Shown: positions 27,448 to 37,062 of the stretch, piece by piece
How positions within the stretch are numbered: the stretch's first letter is position 1
Layout of the letters: each line of letters starts with the position of its first letter
Assembly (NCBI RefSeq): GCF_014897675.1
Contig: NZ_JABUXU010000009.1
Coordinates: 124,001-188,000 of the forward strand
Direction: 5' to 3'
Length of the DNA stretch: 64,000 bases
Source: Advenella sp. FME57
GTDB taxonomy: Bacteria; Pseudomonadota; Gammaproteobacteria; Burkholderiales; Burkholderiaceae_B
Program-made: the position numbers and the translations under genes
The notes under the pieces: model-generated
Database searches by the model: none
What the model was told of the DNA's origin: nothing
What the model saw: the letters and a program-made list of their open reading frames with translations, nothing else

Positions 27448-28065
27448 ATGATGAAACTGTATGGATTCGGCCCTACGCGCTCGCTTCGTGCGCTGTGGGC
27501 GCTTCAGGAACTTGATGCGCAATTTGAATTTGTGTCCGTTAATCTGGCGGCCGGAGAGAACCGGGATCCGGATTTTCTGCGTCTAAATCCAGCCGGCAGG
27601 CTTCCCGTGCTGGTTGACGGGGACCTCGTCCTCACTGAGTCGGCGGCGATCGTCATGTATCTGGCAGAAAAGTATGCAGCCAAGGGATTGATGCCTGCCG
27701 ATTTGAAGCAACGCGCGCTTGTCTATCGCTGGTCCATGTTTGCAATGACAGAATTGGAACAACCGTTGTGGCGAATTGCCAGACATACCTTCGTCTATCC
27801 GGAAAACAAACGTTTGCCGCAGGACGTAGCGCTTGCCCGGGAAGAGTTTACGGAAATGGCGGCGATACTTGACGCCCATATGCAGGGGCGTCAATTCATT
27901 GTTGGCGATAGCATCACCTGTGCCGATTGCATTACCGCTTATGTGCTGGACTGGGGTAATGAAGCGGGATTGATTGAAGGCTTGCCGAATCTCAAGGCAT
28001 ATTTTACGCGGATGTATGCAAGATCCAGTGCGCCACAGCGAATTGCCGAGGCATTTGCGAGCTGA
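27448..28065 (+). CDS. glutathione S-transferase family protein
   Basis: Two-domain GST of 205 residues. The N-terminal thioredoxin-like domain (about 1-80) contains LYGFGPTRSLRALWALQELD and the cis-Pro/SNAIL-type motif NPAGRLPVLVDGDLVLTESAAI, which binds glutathione. The C-terminal helical domain ends in GLPNLKAYFTRMYARSSAPQRI. The substrate is unknown. It starts at ATG 27448 (ATG 27451 is equally possible) behind AGGAG. It converges on fumarylacetoacetase; maleylacetoacetate isomerase is itself a GST, but this sequence lacks the typical MAAI start (SSxxR), so I keep the general name. Confidence 0.88.
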   Translation: MMKLYGFGPTRSLRALWALQELDAQFEFVSVNLAAGENRDPDFLRLNPAGRLPVLVDGDLVLTESAAIVMYLAEKYAAKGLMPADLKQRALVYRWSMFAMTELEQPLWRIARHTFVYPENKRLPQDVALAREEFTEMAAILDAHMQGRQFIVGDSITCADCITAYVLDWGNEAGLIEGLPNLKAYFTRMYARSSAPQRIAEAFAS

Positions 28066-28074
28066 ATTAATGAT

Positions 28075-28111
28075 GAAGCGGATAGGGCAGTATTTCTGCG
28101 CTATCCGCTTC
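28075..28111. terminator. strong hairpin between convergent GST and fahA genes
   Basis: GAAGCGGATAG (28075-28085) pairs perfectly with CTATCCGCTTC (28101-28111), and inside the loop GCAG pairs with CTGC around TATTT. It lies exactly between two converging stop codons, where a bidirectional terminator is expected. There is no U-run on either strand, so it may instead stabilise mRNA ends. Confidence 0.55.
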
Positions 28112-28126
28112 GTTCAGACCGCTGTC

Positions 28127-29455
28127 TTACTCAGATTTGAAATTGGCTTTGAGCACGGTGCCCGATACCGATCCAAATGAAATATCGGGATAGCCGTCCT
28201 TTTTGCAGACGGCCTTCATGATGATTTCATCGCCATCTTCCAGAAAGCTGCGGCTTTCACCCCACGGCAGGGAAATGGGTTTTTTGCCGGCAGCGGCAAG
28301 TTCAAGCAAAGAGCCCGCTTGGGCGGCATCGGGACCGGATAGCGTACCGGTGCCCAGCATGTCGCCAGGCTGTAGATTGCAGCCGTTGACCGTGTGATGG
28401 GTGATCAGCTGTGCGGCAGTCCAGTAGGCATCCTTGAAATTGCTGGTGGCCAGCGTAAAGGGTTGCTGACCGCTATCGCGCGACTGCTGCGTTGTGATTT
28501 GCACTTCCAGCCCGATATCATAGGCGCCGCCTTCGGCGTTGGCTTGCGAGTGCAGATAGGGCAGCGGCTGCGGATCTGTGGCCGGATGGGAAAAAGCGGT
28601 ACGGAATGGCTCGAGCGCTTCCAGCGTGATGACCCACGGTGAAATGGTAGACGCAAAGTTCTTGGCGAGAAATGGCCCCAGCGGCACGTATTCCCAGGCT
28701 TGCAGGTCGCGGGCCGACCAATCGTTCAGGATACAAAAGCCAAAGATATGTTTTTCTGCCTGTTCGATATCAATGCGCTGGCCCTGTTCATTGCTTTCTC
28801 CAACGAATATTCCCAGTTCCAGTTCGTAGTCAAGCCGTTTGCATGGGCCAAAATCCGGGGCATCACCTTCGTTTTGCGGCTTTGTCTGGCCTACCGGGCG
28901 CGGGAATGCCTGGCCGGATACCCCGATGCTGGAAGCCCGGCCATGGTAGCCGATGGGTACCCATTTATAGTTTGGCAGCAGTGGGTTGTCGGGCCGGAAC
29001 TGTTTGCCGATAGACGTGGCATGGTGTACTGAGATATAGAAATCGGTGTAGTCGCCGATGCGCGACGGCGTGATAAATTCGGCTTCGTCCTGTGCCACCA
29101 GCAATGGGCGGATGGCCTCTTCATGCGGCGATCCGGAGCGCAGGGCCTCTGATAATGCCAGGCGCAGTGCAGACCAGTAAGGCTGGCCAAGCGCCATCAA
29201 GCCATTGAGCTGGATGCCCTGGCATGCCTCCAGCGCCTGTTGTGCCTTATCGGTAAACAGGTTCAGGTCATACAGGCGGGACAGGTCGACAATCTGGTTG
29301 CCGATACCTACACCGGGACGAAATGCTTCGCCGGATCCGCGACGGCGAAACGAGGCAAAAGGCAGGTTCTGAATGGGGAAACCGTTTCCGGTTGTGTTGG
29401 CACTGTCCACCCAGCTGGTGAGGTCTGCCTGATGTGTCGCGTTTAGTGTAATCAT
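28127..29455 (-). CDS. fahA: fumarylacetoacetase
   Basis: Final enzyme of tyrosine/homogentisate breakdown, splitting fumarylacetoacetate to fumarate and acetoacetate; 442 residues, in the family range. The N-terminal SH3-like domain (FPIQNLPFASFRRRG) precedes the catalytic beta-roll. Catalytic and metal residues appear in DYTDFYISVHHATSIG (catalytic His), LDYELELGIFVGE (metal Glu residues), LNDWSARDLQAWEYVPLGPF (metal Asp) and LAKNFASTISPW (Lys). Homogentisate dioxygenase, its usual partner, is not in the window. It follows the aminotransferase gene on the same strand with a 116-bp gap. The start codon lacks a strong ribosome-binding site. Confidence 0.94.
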   Translation of the reverse strand: MITLNATHQADLTSWVDSANTTGNGFPIQNLPFASFRRRGSGEAFRPGVGIGNQIVDLSRLYDLNLFTDKAQQALEACQGIQLNGLMALGQPYWSALRLALSEALRSGSPHEEAIRPLLVAQDEAEFITPSRIGDYTDFYISVHHATSIGKQFRPDNPLLPNYKWVPIGYHGRASSIGVSGQAFPRPVGQTKPQNEGDAPDFGPCKRLDYELELGIFVGESNEQGQRIDIEQAEKHIFGFCILNDWSARDLQAWEYVPLGPFLAKNFASTISPWVITLEALEPFRTAFSHPATDPQPLPYLHSQANAEGGAYDIGLEVQITTQQSRDSGQQPFTLATSNFKDAYWTAAQLITHHTVNGCNLQPGDMLGTGTLSGPDAAQAGSLLELAAAGKKPISLPWGESRSFLEDGDEIIMKAVCKKDGYPDISFGSVSGTVLKANFKSE

Positions 29456-29571
29456 GATTCAATAGTTAACAATAAAATTTCCGGTTTAGAAGTGTACCCA
29501 ATATTGCAGTCGTGGCACATTCGCAGAATCCCGCAGGCGTCTTGTGGGCACCTGCGGGTATCGATGGTCAC

Positions 29572-30891
29572 TTAAGCTGTTTGGCTGATAGCCTGCCCAA
29601 GCACGTCAAACAGCGTATTGATCTGTTCTTCATTGACAATCAGCGGCGGCGACAGGGCAATGGTGTCGCCTGTGTAGCGCAACAGTACGCCCGCATCATA
29701 GCAGCGCTGGAATACCTCGGCAGCCCGTGCGCCCGGCGCGTTCTCGCGCGGCGCCAGTTCCACGCCGGCGACCATGCCCAGGTTGCGTACGTCGATGACA
29801 TTTGGCAATCCGTTCAGGGCATGGGCAGCCGCTTCGAAAGCGGGCGAGCGTTTTCTGGCATTGTCGAAGATGCCTTCGGACTGATAAAGCGCCAGCGTTG
29901 CGCCAATGGCGGCCATTGCCATCGGGTGACCTGAATAGGTATAGCCATGGAACAGCTCAATGCCGTTTTCGCTGGCGTTAACCACGGTATCGTACAGGGA
30001 ATTTGTGACAGCAACCGCACCGGCCGGCACAGCCGCATTGCTGATACCCTTGGCCATAGTGATAATGTCCGGCGTGACGCTGAAGTAGTCACTTGCCGTA
30101 TTGGCGCCCAGTCGGCCAAATCCGGTAATGACTTCGTCGAAAATCAGCAGGATGCCGTGCTTGCTGGTGATGTCACGCAAACGTTCCAGATAGCCTTTGG
30201 GTGGAATCAGCACCCCTGTTGACCCGGCCATGGGCTCGACAATGACGGCGGCGATTGTGGAGGCATCATGCAGTGCAACGATTCGCTCCAGTTCGTCAGC
30301 CAGATGCGCCCCCCAGGCCGGCTGTCCCTTGCTGAAGGCATTTTGCTCCAGATTGTGCGTATGGGGAAGATGATCGACATTCGGGATCAGCGAGTTGGAG
30401 AATGCCTTGCGATTCGGGCTGATGCCGCCCACCGAAATGCCACCGAAACCGACGCCATGATAGCCGCGCTCACGCCCGATCAGACGGGTGCGTTGCGGCT
30501 GGCCATTTGCCCGATGGTACGCCAGGGCAATCTTCAGGGCGGTATCGACCGATTCGGATCCGGAATTGGTAAAGAAAATGCGCTGCATCCCTTTGGGCAT
30601 AAGCGCAGCCACTGCCGTGGCGGTTTCGAATGCCAACGGATGACCCATCTGGAAACTGGGTGCATAGTCCAGCGTGGCCGCCTGAGTGGCAATAGCCTGG
30701 ATAATTTCGTCACGGCAATGCCCCGCATTGACACACCATAATCCGGCACATCCGTCCAAAATCTGGCGGCCGTCGGTGCTCTTGTAGTACATGCCTTTGG
30801 CAGAGGCAAGCAGACGAGGCGCTGCCTTAAAGCTTCGGTTGGCAGTAAAGGGCATCCATAAATGGGAAAGATCTGGGGTCTGAGTCGTCAT
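29572..30891 (-). CDS. omega-amino acid:pyruvate aminotransferase (class III)
   Basis: PLP-dependent class III aminotransferase, 439 residues, closest in type to beta-alanine:pyruvate transaminases. The start HLWMPFTANRSFKAAPRLLASAKG, cut here to HLWMPFTANRSFKAAP, is diagnostic of the omega-amino-acid group. PLP-site features: NSGSESVDTALK near 109-120, FDEVITGFGR with Asp252, and the Schiff-base lysine Lys281 in ITMAKG. It moves an amino group from beta-alanine or similar amines to pyruvate. The start is ATG 30891 with GGAGACACAA upstream. An inverted repeat sits 11 bp upstream of the start, suggesting an operator. leuC is divergent, 370 bp away. Confidence 0.9.
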   Translation of the reverse strand: MTTQTPDLSHLWMPFTANRSFKAAPRLLASAKGMYYKSTDGRQILDGCAGLWCVNAGHCRDEIIQAIATQAATLDYAPSFQMGHPLAFETATAVAALMPKGMQRIFFTNSGSESVDTALKIALAYHRANGQPQRTRLIGRERGYHGVGFGGISVGGISPNRKAFSNSLIPNVDHLPHTHNLEQNAFSKGQPAWGAHLADELERIVALHDASTIAAVIVEPMAGSTGVLIPPKGYLERLRDITSKHGILLIFDEVITGFGRLGANTASDYFSVTPDIITMAKGISNAAVPAGAVAVTNSLYDTVVNASENGIELFHGYTYSGHPMAMAAIGATLALYQSEGIFDNARKRSPAFEAAAHALNGLPNVIDVRNLGMVAGVELAPRENAPGARAAEVFQRCYDAGVLLRYTGDTIALSPPLIVNEEQINTLFDVLGQAISQTA

Positions 30892-30901
30892 TTGTGTCTC
30901 C

Positions 30902-30923
30902 GAGTAGATGTTCTATTCTACTC
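30902..30923. promoter_or_regulatory. 7-bp inverted repeat just upstream of the aminotransferase
   Basis: GAGTAGA (30902-30908) and TCTACTC (30917-30923) form a perfect inverted repeat with an 8-bp spacer, directly upstream of the Shine-Dalgarno sequence of the aminotransferase. The size and position fit a dimeric repressor operator, for example a GntR/MocR-type site, but no regulator gene is adjacent. Confidence 0.4.
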
Positions 30924-31040
30924 ACAATAGCGGCATTTTTCTGTTTCGCTCGCAGGTTTGACCGGGAGAAGGCTGTTAGAGGACTGCTATTGGCATTATT
31001 GGGAAGTATAGTAGTAGTGATACCAGTATAATATATTGGC

Positions 31041-31068
31041 TTGTTATCAATATTGATTCGGCCATAAT
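31041..31068 (+). promoter_or_regulatory. possible leuC promoter
   Basis: TTGTTA (31041-31046) and CATAAT (31063-31068) are separated by 16 bp in an AT-rich patch. Transcription from here would give a leader of about 185 nt before the leuC start, containing the 28-bp palindrome. Confidence 0.4.
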
Positions 31069-31148
31069 ACGCATACGGCGCATGAAATAACAATACCGAC
31101 TGCGATCCTTGCCGACGCGGGGTCCGCTCTGTCATGCGCAGTCCGGAA

Positions 31149-31176
31149 AACCATACGGTATCGATACCGTATGGTT
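31149..31176. promoter_or_regulatory. 28-bp perfect palindrome in the leuC leader
   Basis: Bases 31149-31162 (AACCATACGGTATC) are followed immediately by their exact reverse complement (GATACCGTATGGTT, 31163-31176). A 28-bp palindrome without a spacer is very unlikely by chance. It could be an operator or, in RNA, a long hairpin about 86 bases before the leuC start codon. No U-tract follows, so it is not an ordinary terminator. Confidence 0.7.
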
Positions 31177-31261
31177 CGGGACAGCAGCAGAACGGGCAGC
31201 GCATAGCAGGGTCCACGCAGCAGTCGATGAACCCGCATACCAGCATTATCAGGAGAACATT

Positions 31262-32665
31262 TTGGCTCAGACCCTTTACGACAAACTCTGGGACGCCCAC
31301 GTGGTGCACCAGGAAGACGACGGCACCTGTCTTTTATATATCGACCGTCATTTATTGCATGAAGTGACCAGTCCGCAGGCTTTCGAAGGCCTGGCGCTGG
31401 CTGAACGCAAGCCATGGCGGCTCTCCGCCAATCTGGCGGTGGCCGACCATAATGTGCCGACACTGGGCCGTGCCCAGGGCATCAGTGACCCTATTTCGAA
31501 ACTGCAGGTCGATACGCTGGACAAAAACTGCGAGACTTACGGGGTTACCGAGTTTCGCATGAACGATCTGCGTCAGGGTATTGTGCACGTGATCGGACCA
31601 GAGCAGGGCGCAACACTGCCCGGCATGACCGTGGTTTGCGGCGACTCGCATACCAGCACTCATGGCGCCATGGGTGCACTGGCTTTCGGCATCGGGACCT
31701 CGGAAGTGGAGCATGTGCTGGCCACGCAAACGCTGCTGATGAAAAAAAACAAGAACATGCTGATCCGAGTCAGCGGCGATCTGCCCTTTGGCTGTACTGC
31801 CAAGGATCTGGTCCTGTATATAATCGGCGTCATCGGTACCGCTGGCGGCACAGGCCATGCCATTGAATTTGCCGGCAAGGCCATCAGCGACCTGTCCATG
31901 GAAGGTCGCATGACTGTCTGTAATATGGCGATTGAAGCCGGCGCCCGTTCAGGCATGGTCGCCGTGGACGATAAAACCATTCAGTATTTCAAGAGCCGTC
32001 CTTACTCGCCGGCTGGCGTCTTGTGGGACCAGGCGGTGGACTACTGGAAGACATTGCACTCGGATGCTGATGCCAAGTTTGACAAAATCATTGATATCGA
32101 TGCCCGTCAGGTACGCCCGCAAGTGACCTGGGGCACGTCGCCCGAGATGGTGCTTTCCATTGAAGATCGCATCCCTGATCCTGATCGCGAAAAGGATGAT
32201 GTTCGCCGCAATGGGATGGAGCGCGCGCTGCAGTATATGGGTCTGAAACCCAATACGCCCATTGCAGACATTCGGGTAGACCGCGTGTTCATTGGTTCCT
32301 GTACCAATTCCCGGATTGAAGACCTGCGCGCCGCTGCCAAAGTGGCGCGCGGCCGCCGCGTGGCGTCCAATGTGATTCAGGCCATGGTGGTGCCCGGATC
32401 TGGTCTGGTCAAGCAGCAGGCGGAAAAGGAAGGGCTCGACAAGATCTTTGTGGACGCCGGCTTCGAATGGCGCGAACCGGGCTGCTCCATGTGTCTGGCC
32501 ATGAATGCCGACCGTCTTGAGCCGGGAGAGCGTTGCGCTTCGACCTCCAACCGTAACTTCGAAGGCCGTCAGGGCCAGGGTGGCAGAACCCACCTGGTCA
32601 GCCCGGCCATGGCTGCCGCGGCCGCTATTGCCGGCCATTTTGTCGATGTCAGAAAATTAGGATAA
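31262..32665 (+). CDS. leuC: 3-isopropylmalate dehydratase large subunit
   Basis: Aconitase-family subunit that isomerises 2- to 3-isopropylmalate with LeuD in leucine synthesis. TTG 31262 is chosen as start because AGGAG lies six bases upstream and the peptide then begins (M)[14 protein letters not shown], giving 467 residues as usual; the frame is open to 31109 but that part is unconserved. 4Fe-4S ligands are Cys347 (GSCTNSR), Cys408 and Cys411 (EPGCSMC). [10 protein letters not shown] at about 128-136 is a substrate-site block. It is the first gene of leuC-leuD-leuB-asd. An unusual palindrome lies in its leader. Confidence 0.96.
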   Translation: MAQTLYDKLWDAHVVHQEDDGTCLLYIDRHLLHEVTSPQAFEGLALAERKPWRLSANLAVADHNVPTLGRAQGISDPISKLQVDTLDKNCETYGVTEFRMNDLRQGIVHVIGPEQGATLPGMTVVCGDSHTSTHGAMGALAFGIGTSEVEHVLATQTLLMKKNKNMLIRVSGDLPFGCTAKDLVLYIIGVIGTAGGTGHAIEFAGKAISDLSMEGRMTVCNMAIEAGARSGMVAVDDKTIQYFKSRPYSPAGVLWDQAVDYWKTLHSDADAKFDKIIDIDARQVRPQVTWGTSPEMVLSIEDRIPDPDREKDDVRRNGMERALQYMGLKPNTPIADIRVDRVFIGSCTNSRIEDLRAAAKVARGRRVASNVIQAMVVPGSGLVKQQAEKEGLDKIFVDAGFEWREPGCSMCLAMNADRLEPGERCASTSNRNFEGRQGQGGRTHLVSPAMAAAAAIAGHFVDVRKLG

Positions 32666-32669
32666 CAGC

Positions 32670-33326
32670 ATGGAAGCATTTACCATTCATGAAGGCCTGG
32701 TCGCTCCCCTGGATCGCGAGAACGTGGATACAGACCTGATCATACCGAAGCAGTTTTTAAAATCCATCAAACGCTCGGGTTTTGGCCCCAATCTGTTCGA
32801 TGAGCTGCGTTATCTGGATCATGGCGAGCCGGGCATGGACAACAGCAAGCGCCCGCTTAACCCCGAGTTCGTACTCAATCAGCCGCGCTATCAGGGCGCC
32901 AGCGTACTGCTCGCGCGTAAAAATTTCGGTTGTGGTTCAAGCCGGGAACATGCGCCGTGGGCGCTTGCCCAGTACGGTTTCAAGGCGATTATTGCGCCTT
33001 CGTATGCCGATATCTTTTTCAACAACAGCTTCAAGAACGGCTTGCTGCCGATTGTGCTTTCCGAGTTGGAAGTGGGCCGGCTGTTTGACGAAGTGCGCGC
33101 ATTCAATGGCTACAAGCTGCGAATTGACCTTGAGCGCCAGGTGGTCATTACCGCCGACGGACGGGAACTGGGCTTTGAAGTAGACGCCTTTCGCAAATAC
33201 TGTCTGCTCAATGGCTTTGACGACATCGGCCTGACATTGCGCCGCTCCGACCAGATTCGCAAGTTCGAAGCCGAGCGTCTGGCGCGCCATCCCTGGCTCG
33301 AAGGCAGCGCTGGGCTGAGCCGATAA
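32670..33326 (+). CDS. leuD: 3-isopropylmalate dehydratase small subunit
   Basis: Swivel-domain subunit partnering LeuC; 218 residues, typical for proteobacteria. Signature blocks: [24 protein letters not shown] (cited in part), the [18 protein letters not shown] substrate loop and [19 protein letters not shown]. It starts four bases after the leuC stop with AGGATAACAGC before the ATG. In some relatives a small lipoprotein gene lies between leuC and leuD; there is none here. Confidence 0.97.
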   Translation: MEAFTIHEGLVAPLDRENVDTDLIIPKQFLKSIKRSGFGPNLFDELRYLDHGEPGMDNSKRPLNPEFVLNQPRYQGASVLLARKNFGCGSSREHAPWALAQYGFKAIIAPSYADIFFNNSFKNGLLPIVLSELEVGRLFDEVRAFNGYKLRIDLERQVVITADGRELGFEVDAFRKYCLLNGFDDIGLTLRRSDQIRKFEAERLARHPWLEGSAGLSR

Positions 33327-33356
33327 TCCTATACCAAATTAAGAGAAATACGCGTT

Positions 33357-34433
33357 ATGACACACACAATTGCAGTTCTTCCCGGTGATGGCATCGGTCA
33401 CGAAATCGTTGAACAGGCGCAGCGGGTGCTCAGCGCCCTGGGGCTGGACCTGATTATGGAGCAGGCCCCCGTCGGTGGCACGGCTTTCGACCTGCATGGT
33501 CACCCGTTGCCGGAAGCAACGCTGGCATTGGCCAAGCGCAGCAACGCCATTCTTTTTGGCGCCGTTGGCGGATGGAACTACGACTCCCTGCCGCGCGAAC
33601 ATCGTCCTGAACAGGCCATTCTGGGCCTGCGCAAGAGCCTGGGCCTGTTTGCCAACTTGCGGCCGGCCATTCTTTATCCGCAACTGGCCAATGCCTCATC
33701 GCTCAAGCCGGAAATTGTATCGGGTCTGGATATCCTGATCATCCGCGAACTGACCGGTGATATCTATTTCGGCAAGCCCAGAGGCGTGCGCGTGGTTGAA
33801 GAAGGCGAATTCAAGGGCGAGCAGGAAGGCTTCGATACCATGCGTTATGCCGAGTCCGAGGTGCGGCGTATTGCACGTATCGGCTTTGAGGCCGCGCAGA
33901 AACGCAGCAAGAAACTGTGCAGTGTAGACAAGGCCAATGTGCTGGAAACGTCGCAATTCTGGCGCGATATCATGATCGATGTGGCCAAAGGCTATCCGGA
34001 CGTCGAACTGTCCCATATGTATATCGATAACGCGGCCATGCAACTGGTGCGCGCACCCAAGGAATTCGATGTCATTGTGACTGGCAATATCTTCGGCGAT
34101 ATCCTGTCGGACGAAGCGGCCATGCTTACCGGCTCGATCGGCATGCTGCCGTCCGCATCGCTCAATGCCTCCAACCAGGGCCTGTATGAGCCCAGTCACG
34201 GTTCAGCACCGGATATTGCCGGCAAAAATATTGCCAATCCGCTGGCTACCATTCTGTCTGCCGCCATGATGCTGCGCTATTCGCTGAACGAAGCGGCCGC
34301 GGCCGATCGCGTGGAAAACGCCGTCAGGGCAGTGCTGGAGCAGGGGTTGCGTACAGCCGACATTTTTGAGGCTGGCACCACAAAAGTTTCCACTTCTCAA
34401 ATGGGTGACGCCGTATTGAAGGCGTTAAACTGA
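33357..34433 (+). CDS. leuB: 3-isopropylmalate dehydrogenase
   Basis: NAD-dependent oxidative decarboxylase of leucine synthesis; 358 residues. Start [21 protein letters not shown]. Substrate-binding arginines lie in [13 protein letters not shown] and [14 protein letters not shown]. Metal and catalytic residues lie in [11 protein letters not shown] and the [20 protein letters not shown] block. NAD contacts are in [18 protein letters not shown]. It follows leuD by 30 bp with TTAAGAGAAA upstream. A strong hairpin lies between leuB and asd. Confidence 0.97.
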   Translation: MTHTIAVLPGDGIGHEIVEQAQRVLSALGLDLIMEQAPVGGTAFDLHGHPLPEATLALAKRSNAILFGAVGGWNYDSLPREHRPEQAILGLRKSLGLFANLRPAILYPQLANASSLKPEIVSGLDILIIRELTGDIYFGKPRGVRVVEEGEFKGEQEGFDTMRYAESEVRRIARIGFEAAQKRSKKLCSVDKANVLETSQFWRDIMIDVAKGYPDVELSHMYIDNAAMQLVRAPKEFDVIVTGNIFGDILSDEAAMLTGSIGMLPSASLNASNQGLYEPSHGSAPDIAGKNIANPLATILSAAMMLRYSLNEAAAADRVENAVRAVLEQGLRTADIFEAGTTKVSTSQMGDAVLKALN

Positions 34434-34459
34434 TATAGTTATAAAATTCAGTTACTTAT

Positions 34460-34498
34460 AATAGCGGATGGCGCACAGGGCTGCGCGCATCCGCTATT
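34460..34498. terminator. hairpin between leuB and asd
   Basis: AATAGCGGATG (34460-34470) pairs with CATCCGCTATT (34488-34498), with further GCGC/GCGC pairing inside. No clean U-tract follows (GCAGTTATATTT). It may attenuate or process the leuCDB transcript before asd. The core AGCGGAT also occurs in the hairpin at 28075-28111. Confidence 0.5.
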
Positions 34499-34554
34499 GC
34501 AGTTATATTTAACAGCAGTTCATTTTTCAGCTTCACAGAATTAGGTAAAGAATT

Positions 34555-35685
34555 ATGTCACAGTCAGTGGGTTTTGTCGGATGGCGCGGAATGGTCGGTT
34601 CCGTACTTATGCAGCGTATGCGTGATGAGGGCGACTTTGCCTTCATCAATCCGGTCTTTTTTTCAACGAGCAATGCCGGAGGCAAGGCCCCGGCGTGGGC
34701 CGAGGGTGCCGCACCCTTGCAGGACGCACATGACATTGACGCACTGAAGAAGTTGCCTATTATTGTGACAGCCCAGGGGGGCGACTATACCACGCAGGTG
34801 CATGGCAAATTGCGCGATGCCGGCTGGGACGGTATCTGGATTGATGCGGCCAGCACCCTGCGTATGAAAGACAATGCAATTATTGTGCTGGATCCGGTCA
34901 ACCGCAATGTGATTGATGCGGCCATTGGCAAAGGCGTCCGGAATTTTGTCGGCGGCAACTGCACGGTCAGCTGCATGCTGATGGGGCTGGCTGGTCTGTT
35001 CAAGCATGACCTGATCGACTGGATGAGCAGCATGACCTACCAGGCGGCTTCGGGCGGTGGCGCCCAGCATATGCGCGAACTGCTTACCCAGTTTGGCCAG
35101 CTGAATGCGGCTGTCAAACCGTTGCTGGATGATCCGGCCTCCGCCATTCTTGAAATAGACCGCCAGGTTCTGGCAAAACAGCAGGATCCGGAACTGCCGC
35201 GCGATATGTTCGGCGTGCCGCTAGGGGGGAGTCTGATTCCCTGGATCGACAAGGATCTGGGCAATGGCCAATCCCGCGAAGAATGGAAGGCCGAGGCTGA
35301 AACCAATAAAATACTGGGCCGTGGCCAAGGCTTTGGCAGCGCACCTATTCCCATTGATGGCTTGTGCGTGCGTATCGGCGCCATGCGCTGTCACAGCCAG
35401 GCACTGACCATCAAGCTGAAAAAAGACGTGTCCATTGATGAAATAAGCGACATGCTCAAGGAAGGCACGCAATGGGCTAAAGTCATCCCGAACACCCGTG
35501 ACGAAACCATGCAGGATCTGACCCCGGTGGCTACGACCGGCACATTGGATATCCCGGTAGGGCGTCTGCGCAAGATGTCCATGGGTCCCGAATATCTGAG
35601 TGCTTTCACTGTCGGCGACCAGTTGTTGTGGGGGGCGGCCGAGCCGTTGCGCCGTATGCTGCGTATCAGCATCGGAGAGCTGTAA
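34555..35685 (+). CDS. asd: aspartate-semialdehyde dehydrogenase
   Basis: Reduces aspartyl phosphate to aspartate semialdehyde, the branch point to lysine/DAP, threonine and methionine; 376 residues, the gammaproteobacterial-type long form. NADP site near the start: [17 protein letters not shown]. The catalytic cysteine is Cys136 in GGNCTVSC. Further conserved blocks are [16 protein letters not shown] and [16 protein letters not shown] (catalytic His). It lies 121 bp after leuB behind a hairpin, so it may have its own promoter. dapC/D/E and thrB elsewhere in the window use its product. Confidence 0.97.
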   Translation: MSQSVGFVGWRGMVGSVLMQRMRDEGDFAFINPVFFSTSNAGGKAPAWAEGAAPLQDAHDIDALKKLPIIVTAQGGDYTTQVHGKLRDAGWDGIWIDAASTLRMKDNAIIVLDPVNRNVIDAAIGKGVRNFVGGNCTVSCMLMGLAGLFKHDLIDWMSSMTYQAASGGGAQHMRELLTQFGQLNAAVKPLLDDPASAILEIDRQVLAKQQDPELPRDMFGVPLGGSLIPWIDKDLGNGQSREEWKAEAETNKILGRGQGFGSAPIPIDGLCVRIGAMRCHSQALTIKLKKDVSIDEISDMLKEGTQWAKVIPNTRDETMQDLTPVATTGTLDIPVGRLRKMSMGPEYLSAFTVGDQLLWGAAEPLRRMLRISIGEL

Positions 35686-35687
35686 TC

Positions 35688-35903
35688 ATGGAACTGCCCA
35701 CCTGGATAGCGAATTACATTTCGTTTTGGCTGCTTGGTGTATTAGGCGTCATCGTCGTGGGCCTGTTCATCATGCTGCGGTATGACCAGCGCCAGAAAGC
35801 CCGGATCCCTGCGGGGGCGGGCTATGATGCGTTCCAGCAGAAACTCAAATCCATCAATCTGGATCTTGATGCACCTGACTCCGACGCATCAACCCGTTCC
35901 TGA
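35688..35903 (+). CDS. 71-residue single-pass membrane protein at the fimV position
   Basis: Short frame starting two bases after the asd stop (ATG 35688; GGAGAGC 13 bp upstream). It has one membrane helix, [20 protein letters not shown], then a basic stop-transfer (RYDQRQKAR) and a tail [20 protein letters not shown]. In Pseudomonas and many Burkholderiales the large polar-hub gene fimV lies between asd and truA. The membrane helix followed by an LDLDAP tail recalls the post-membrane part of FimV, so this could be a reduced or relic FimV; that is inference. It lacks the LysM domain and the C-terminal TPR-like domain. The truA start is 28 bp downstream. Confidence 0.6.
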   Translation: MELPTWIANYISFWLLGVLGVIVVGLFIMLRYDQRQKARIPAGAGYDAFQQKLKSINLDLDAPDSDASTRS

Positions 35904-35931
35904 GCAGGAAACCTCCCGGGACGGCGAGCCT

Positions 35932-36744
35932 GTGTCCAGACGTATCGCGCTGGGCATCGCCTACAATGGCAAGCCCTATCTGGGCTGGCAGACGCAACCG
36001 GGCGGGCGCACTGTCCAGGACATGCTGGAAAAGGCGCTGGCGGCATTCACTTGTGAGCCAACGCCCACCATCTGTGCGGGCCGCACAGATACGGGCGTTC
36101 ACGCGCGGGCCCAGGTTGTGCACATTAACACCGTCATACACAGGCGCATGGAATCCTGGGTCAGAGGGGTCAATGCCCATCTGCCGCCTGATATTACGGT
36201 GAGATGGGCGCAGGAAATGCCTGCCGACTTTCACGCGCGCTTTTCCGCAACTTCCCGCAGCTATGTTTATCTACTCAGAAACGAGCGCATTCTGTCTCCG
36301 CACTGGCATGGCCGGGCTGGCTGGGATTTTCATCCACTGGATCTGAACGCCATGCAGATGGCGGCGCAGTATCTGGTCGGTCAGCACGATTTCAGCAGTT
36401 TTCGTTCCTCGCAATGTCAGGCAGCCAGTCCAGTTCGCACCATTGAACATCTCAATATCGTCCAGCAGGGCGCATTTTTTGTTTTCACGCTCAGGGCCAA
36501 CGCATTTTTGCATCACATGGTGCGCAATATTCTGGGCTGTCTGCTGTATGTGGGCAAGGGCCGTTATCCGCCAGACTGGATGCCCCAGGTGATGGCCGCG
36601 CGTGACCGCAAGGTGGCTGCACCTACCTTTATGGCCGATGGGTTGTATTTTGCCCAGGCCAGTTATCCCGCCCATTTCGGTCTGGAACAATTTGACGCCT
36701 TCGATCTGAGCCGGCCGATCGAAGCGCTGCTGTTTGAGTCCTGA
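35932..36744 (+). CDS. truA: tRNA pseudouridine synthase A
   Basis: Makes pseudouridine at positions 38-40 of the tRNA anticodon arm. GTG 35932 gives 270 residues starting (M)[18 protein letters not shown], the usual family start and length. ATG 35869 is an alternative that would overlap the preceding gene. The catalytic aspartate is in [16 protein letters not shown]. Other TruA blocks are [17 protein letters not shown] and [16 protein letters not shown]. It lies between asd and the TRAP genes; in Pseudomonas trpF follows truA directly. Confidence 0.93.
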   Translation: MSRRIALGIAYNGKPYLGWQTQPGGRTVQDMLEKALAAFTCEPTPTICAGRTDTGVHARAQVVHINTVIHRRMESWVRGVNAHLPPDITVRWAQEMPADFHARFSATSRSYVYLLRNERILSPHWHGRAGWDFHPLDLNAMQMAAQYLVGQHDFSSFRSSQCQAASPVRTIEHLNIVQQGAFFVFTLRANAFLHHMVRNILGCLLYVGKGRYPPDWMPQVMAARDRKVAAPTFMADGLYFAQASYPAHFGLEQFDAFDLSRPIEALLFES

Positions 36745-36937
36745 GCGCAGCATCAAGGGTAAGGTGCGGACCATTGGTGGTTGCCAGACCATCGGCGAGG
36801 CAACACAGCTGGATGCGCAGCACAAAGCGTCATACACATGATTCGGCGGCTGCGTGCATACCGCTTGTCAGCAACTGGTCAGCTTGCTTGTATTGCCCTG
36901 TGCCGATGTTTGTGCCTTTGCCTTGGCGATATTCTTT

Positions 36938-36948
36938 ACATATGCAAT
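36938..36948 (-). repeat. ATTGCATATG motif, copy 1
   Basis: ACATATGCAAT reads ATTGCATATGT on the minus strand. The flanks TT and AAAA also match copy 2 exactly (TTACATATGCAATAA), giving a 15-bp direct repeat 70 bp apart. Confidence 0.6.
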
Positions 36949-37007
36949 AAAAACAACAAACAGAAACAAACGCCGTGGCCAATGGGCCAGACCGTCGTAA
37001 ATTAATT

Positions 37008-37018
37008 ACATATGCAAT
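37008..37018 (-). repeat. ATTGCATATG motif, copy 2
   Basis: ACATATGCAAT within TTACATATGCAATAA, identical to copy 1. It lies about 190 bp before the dctP start codon and may be a regulator site for the TRAP genes. Confidence 0.6.
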
Positions 37019-37062
37019 AAAGATAGACAGGGCGGGGTGCAGCACGCGTGCCAGCGCAGTTC

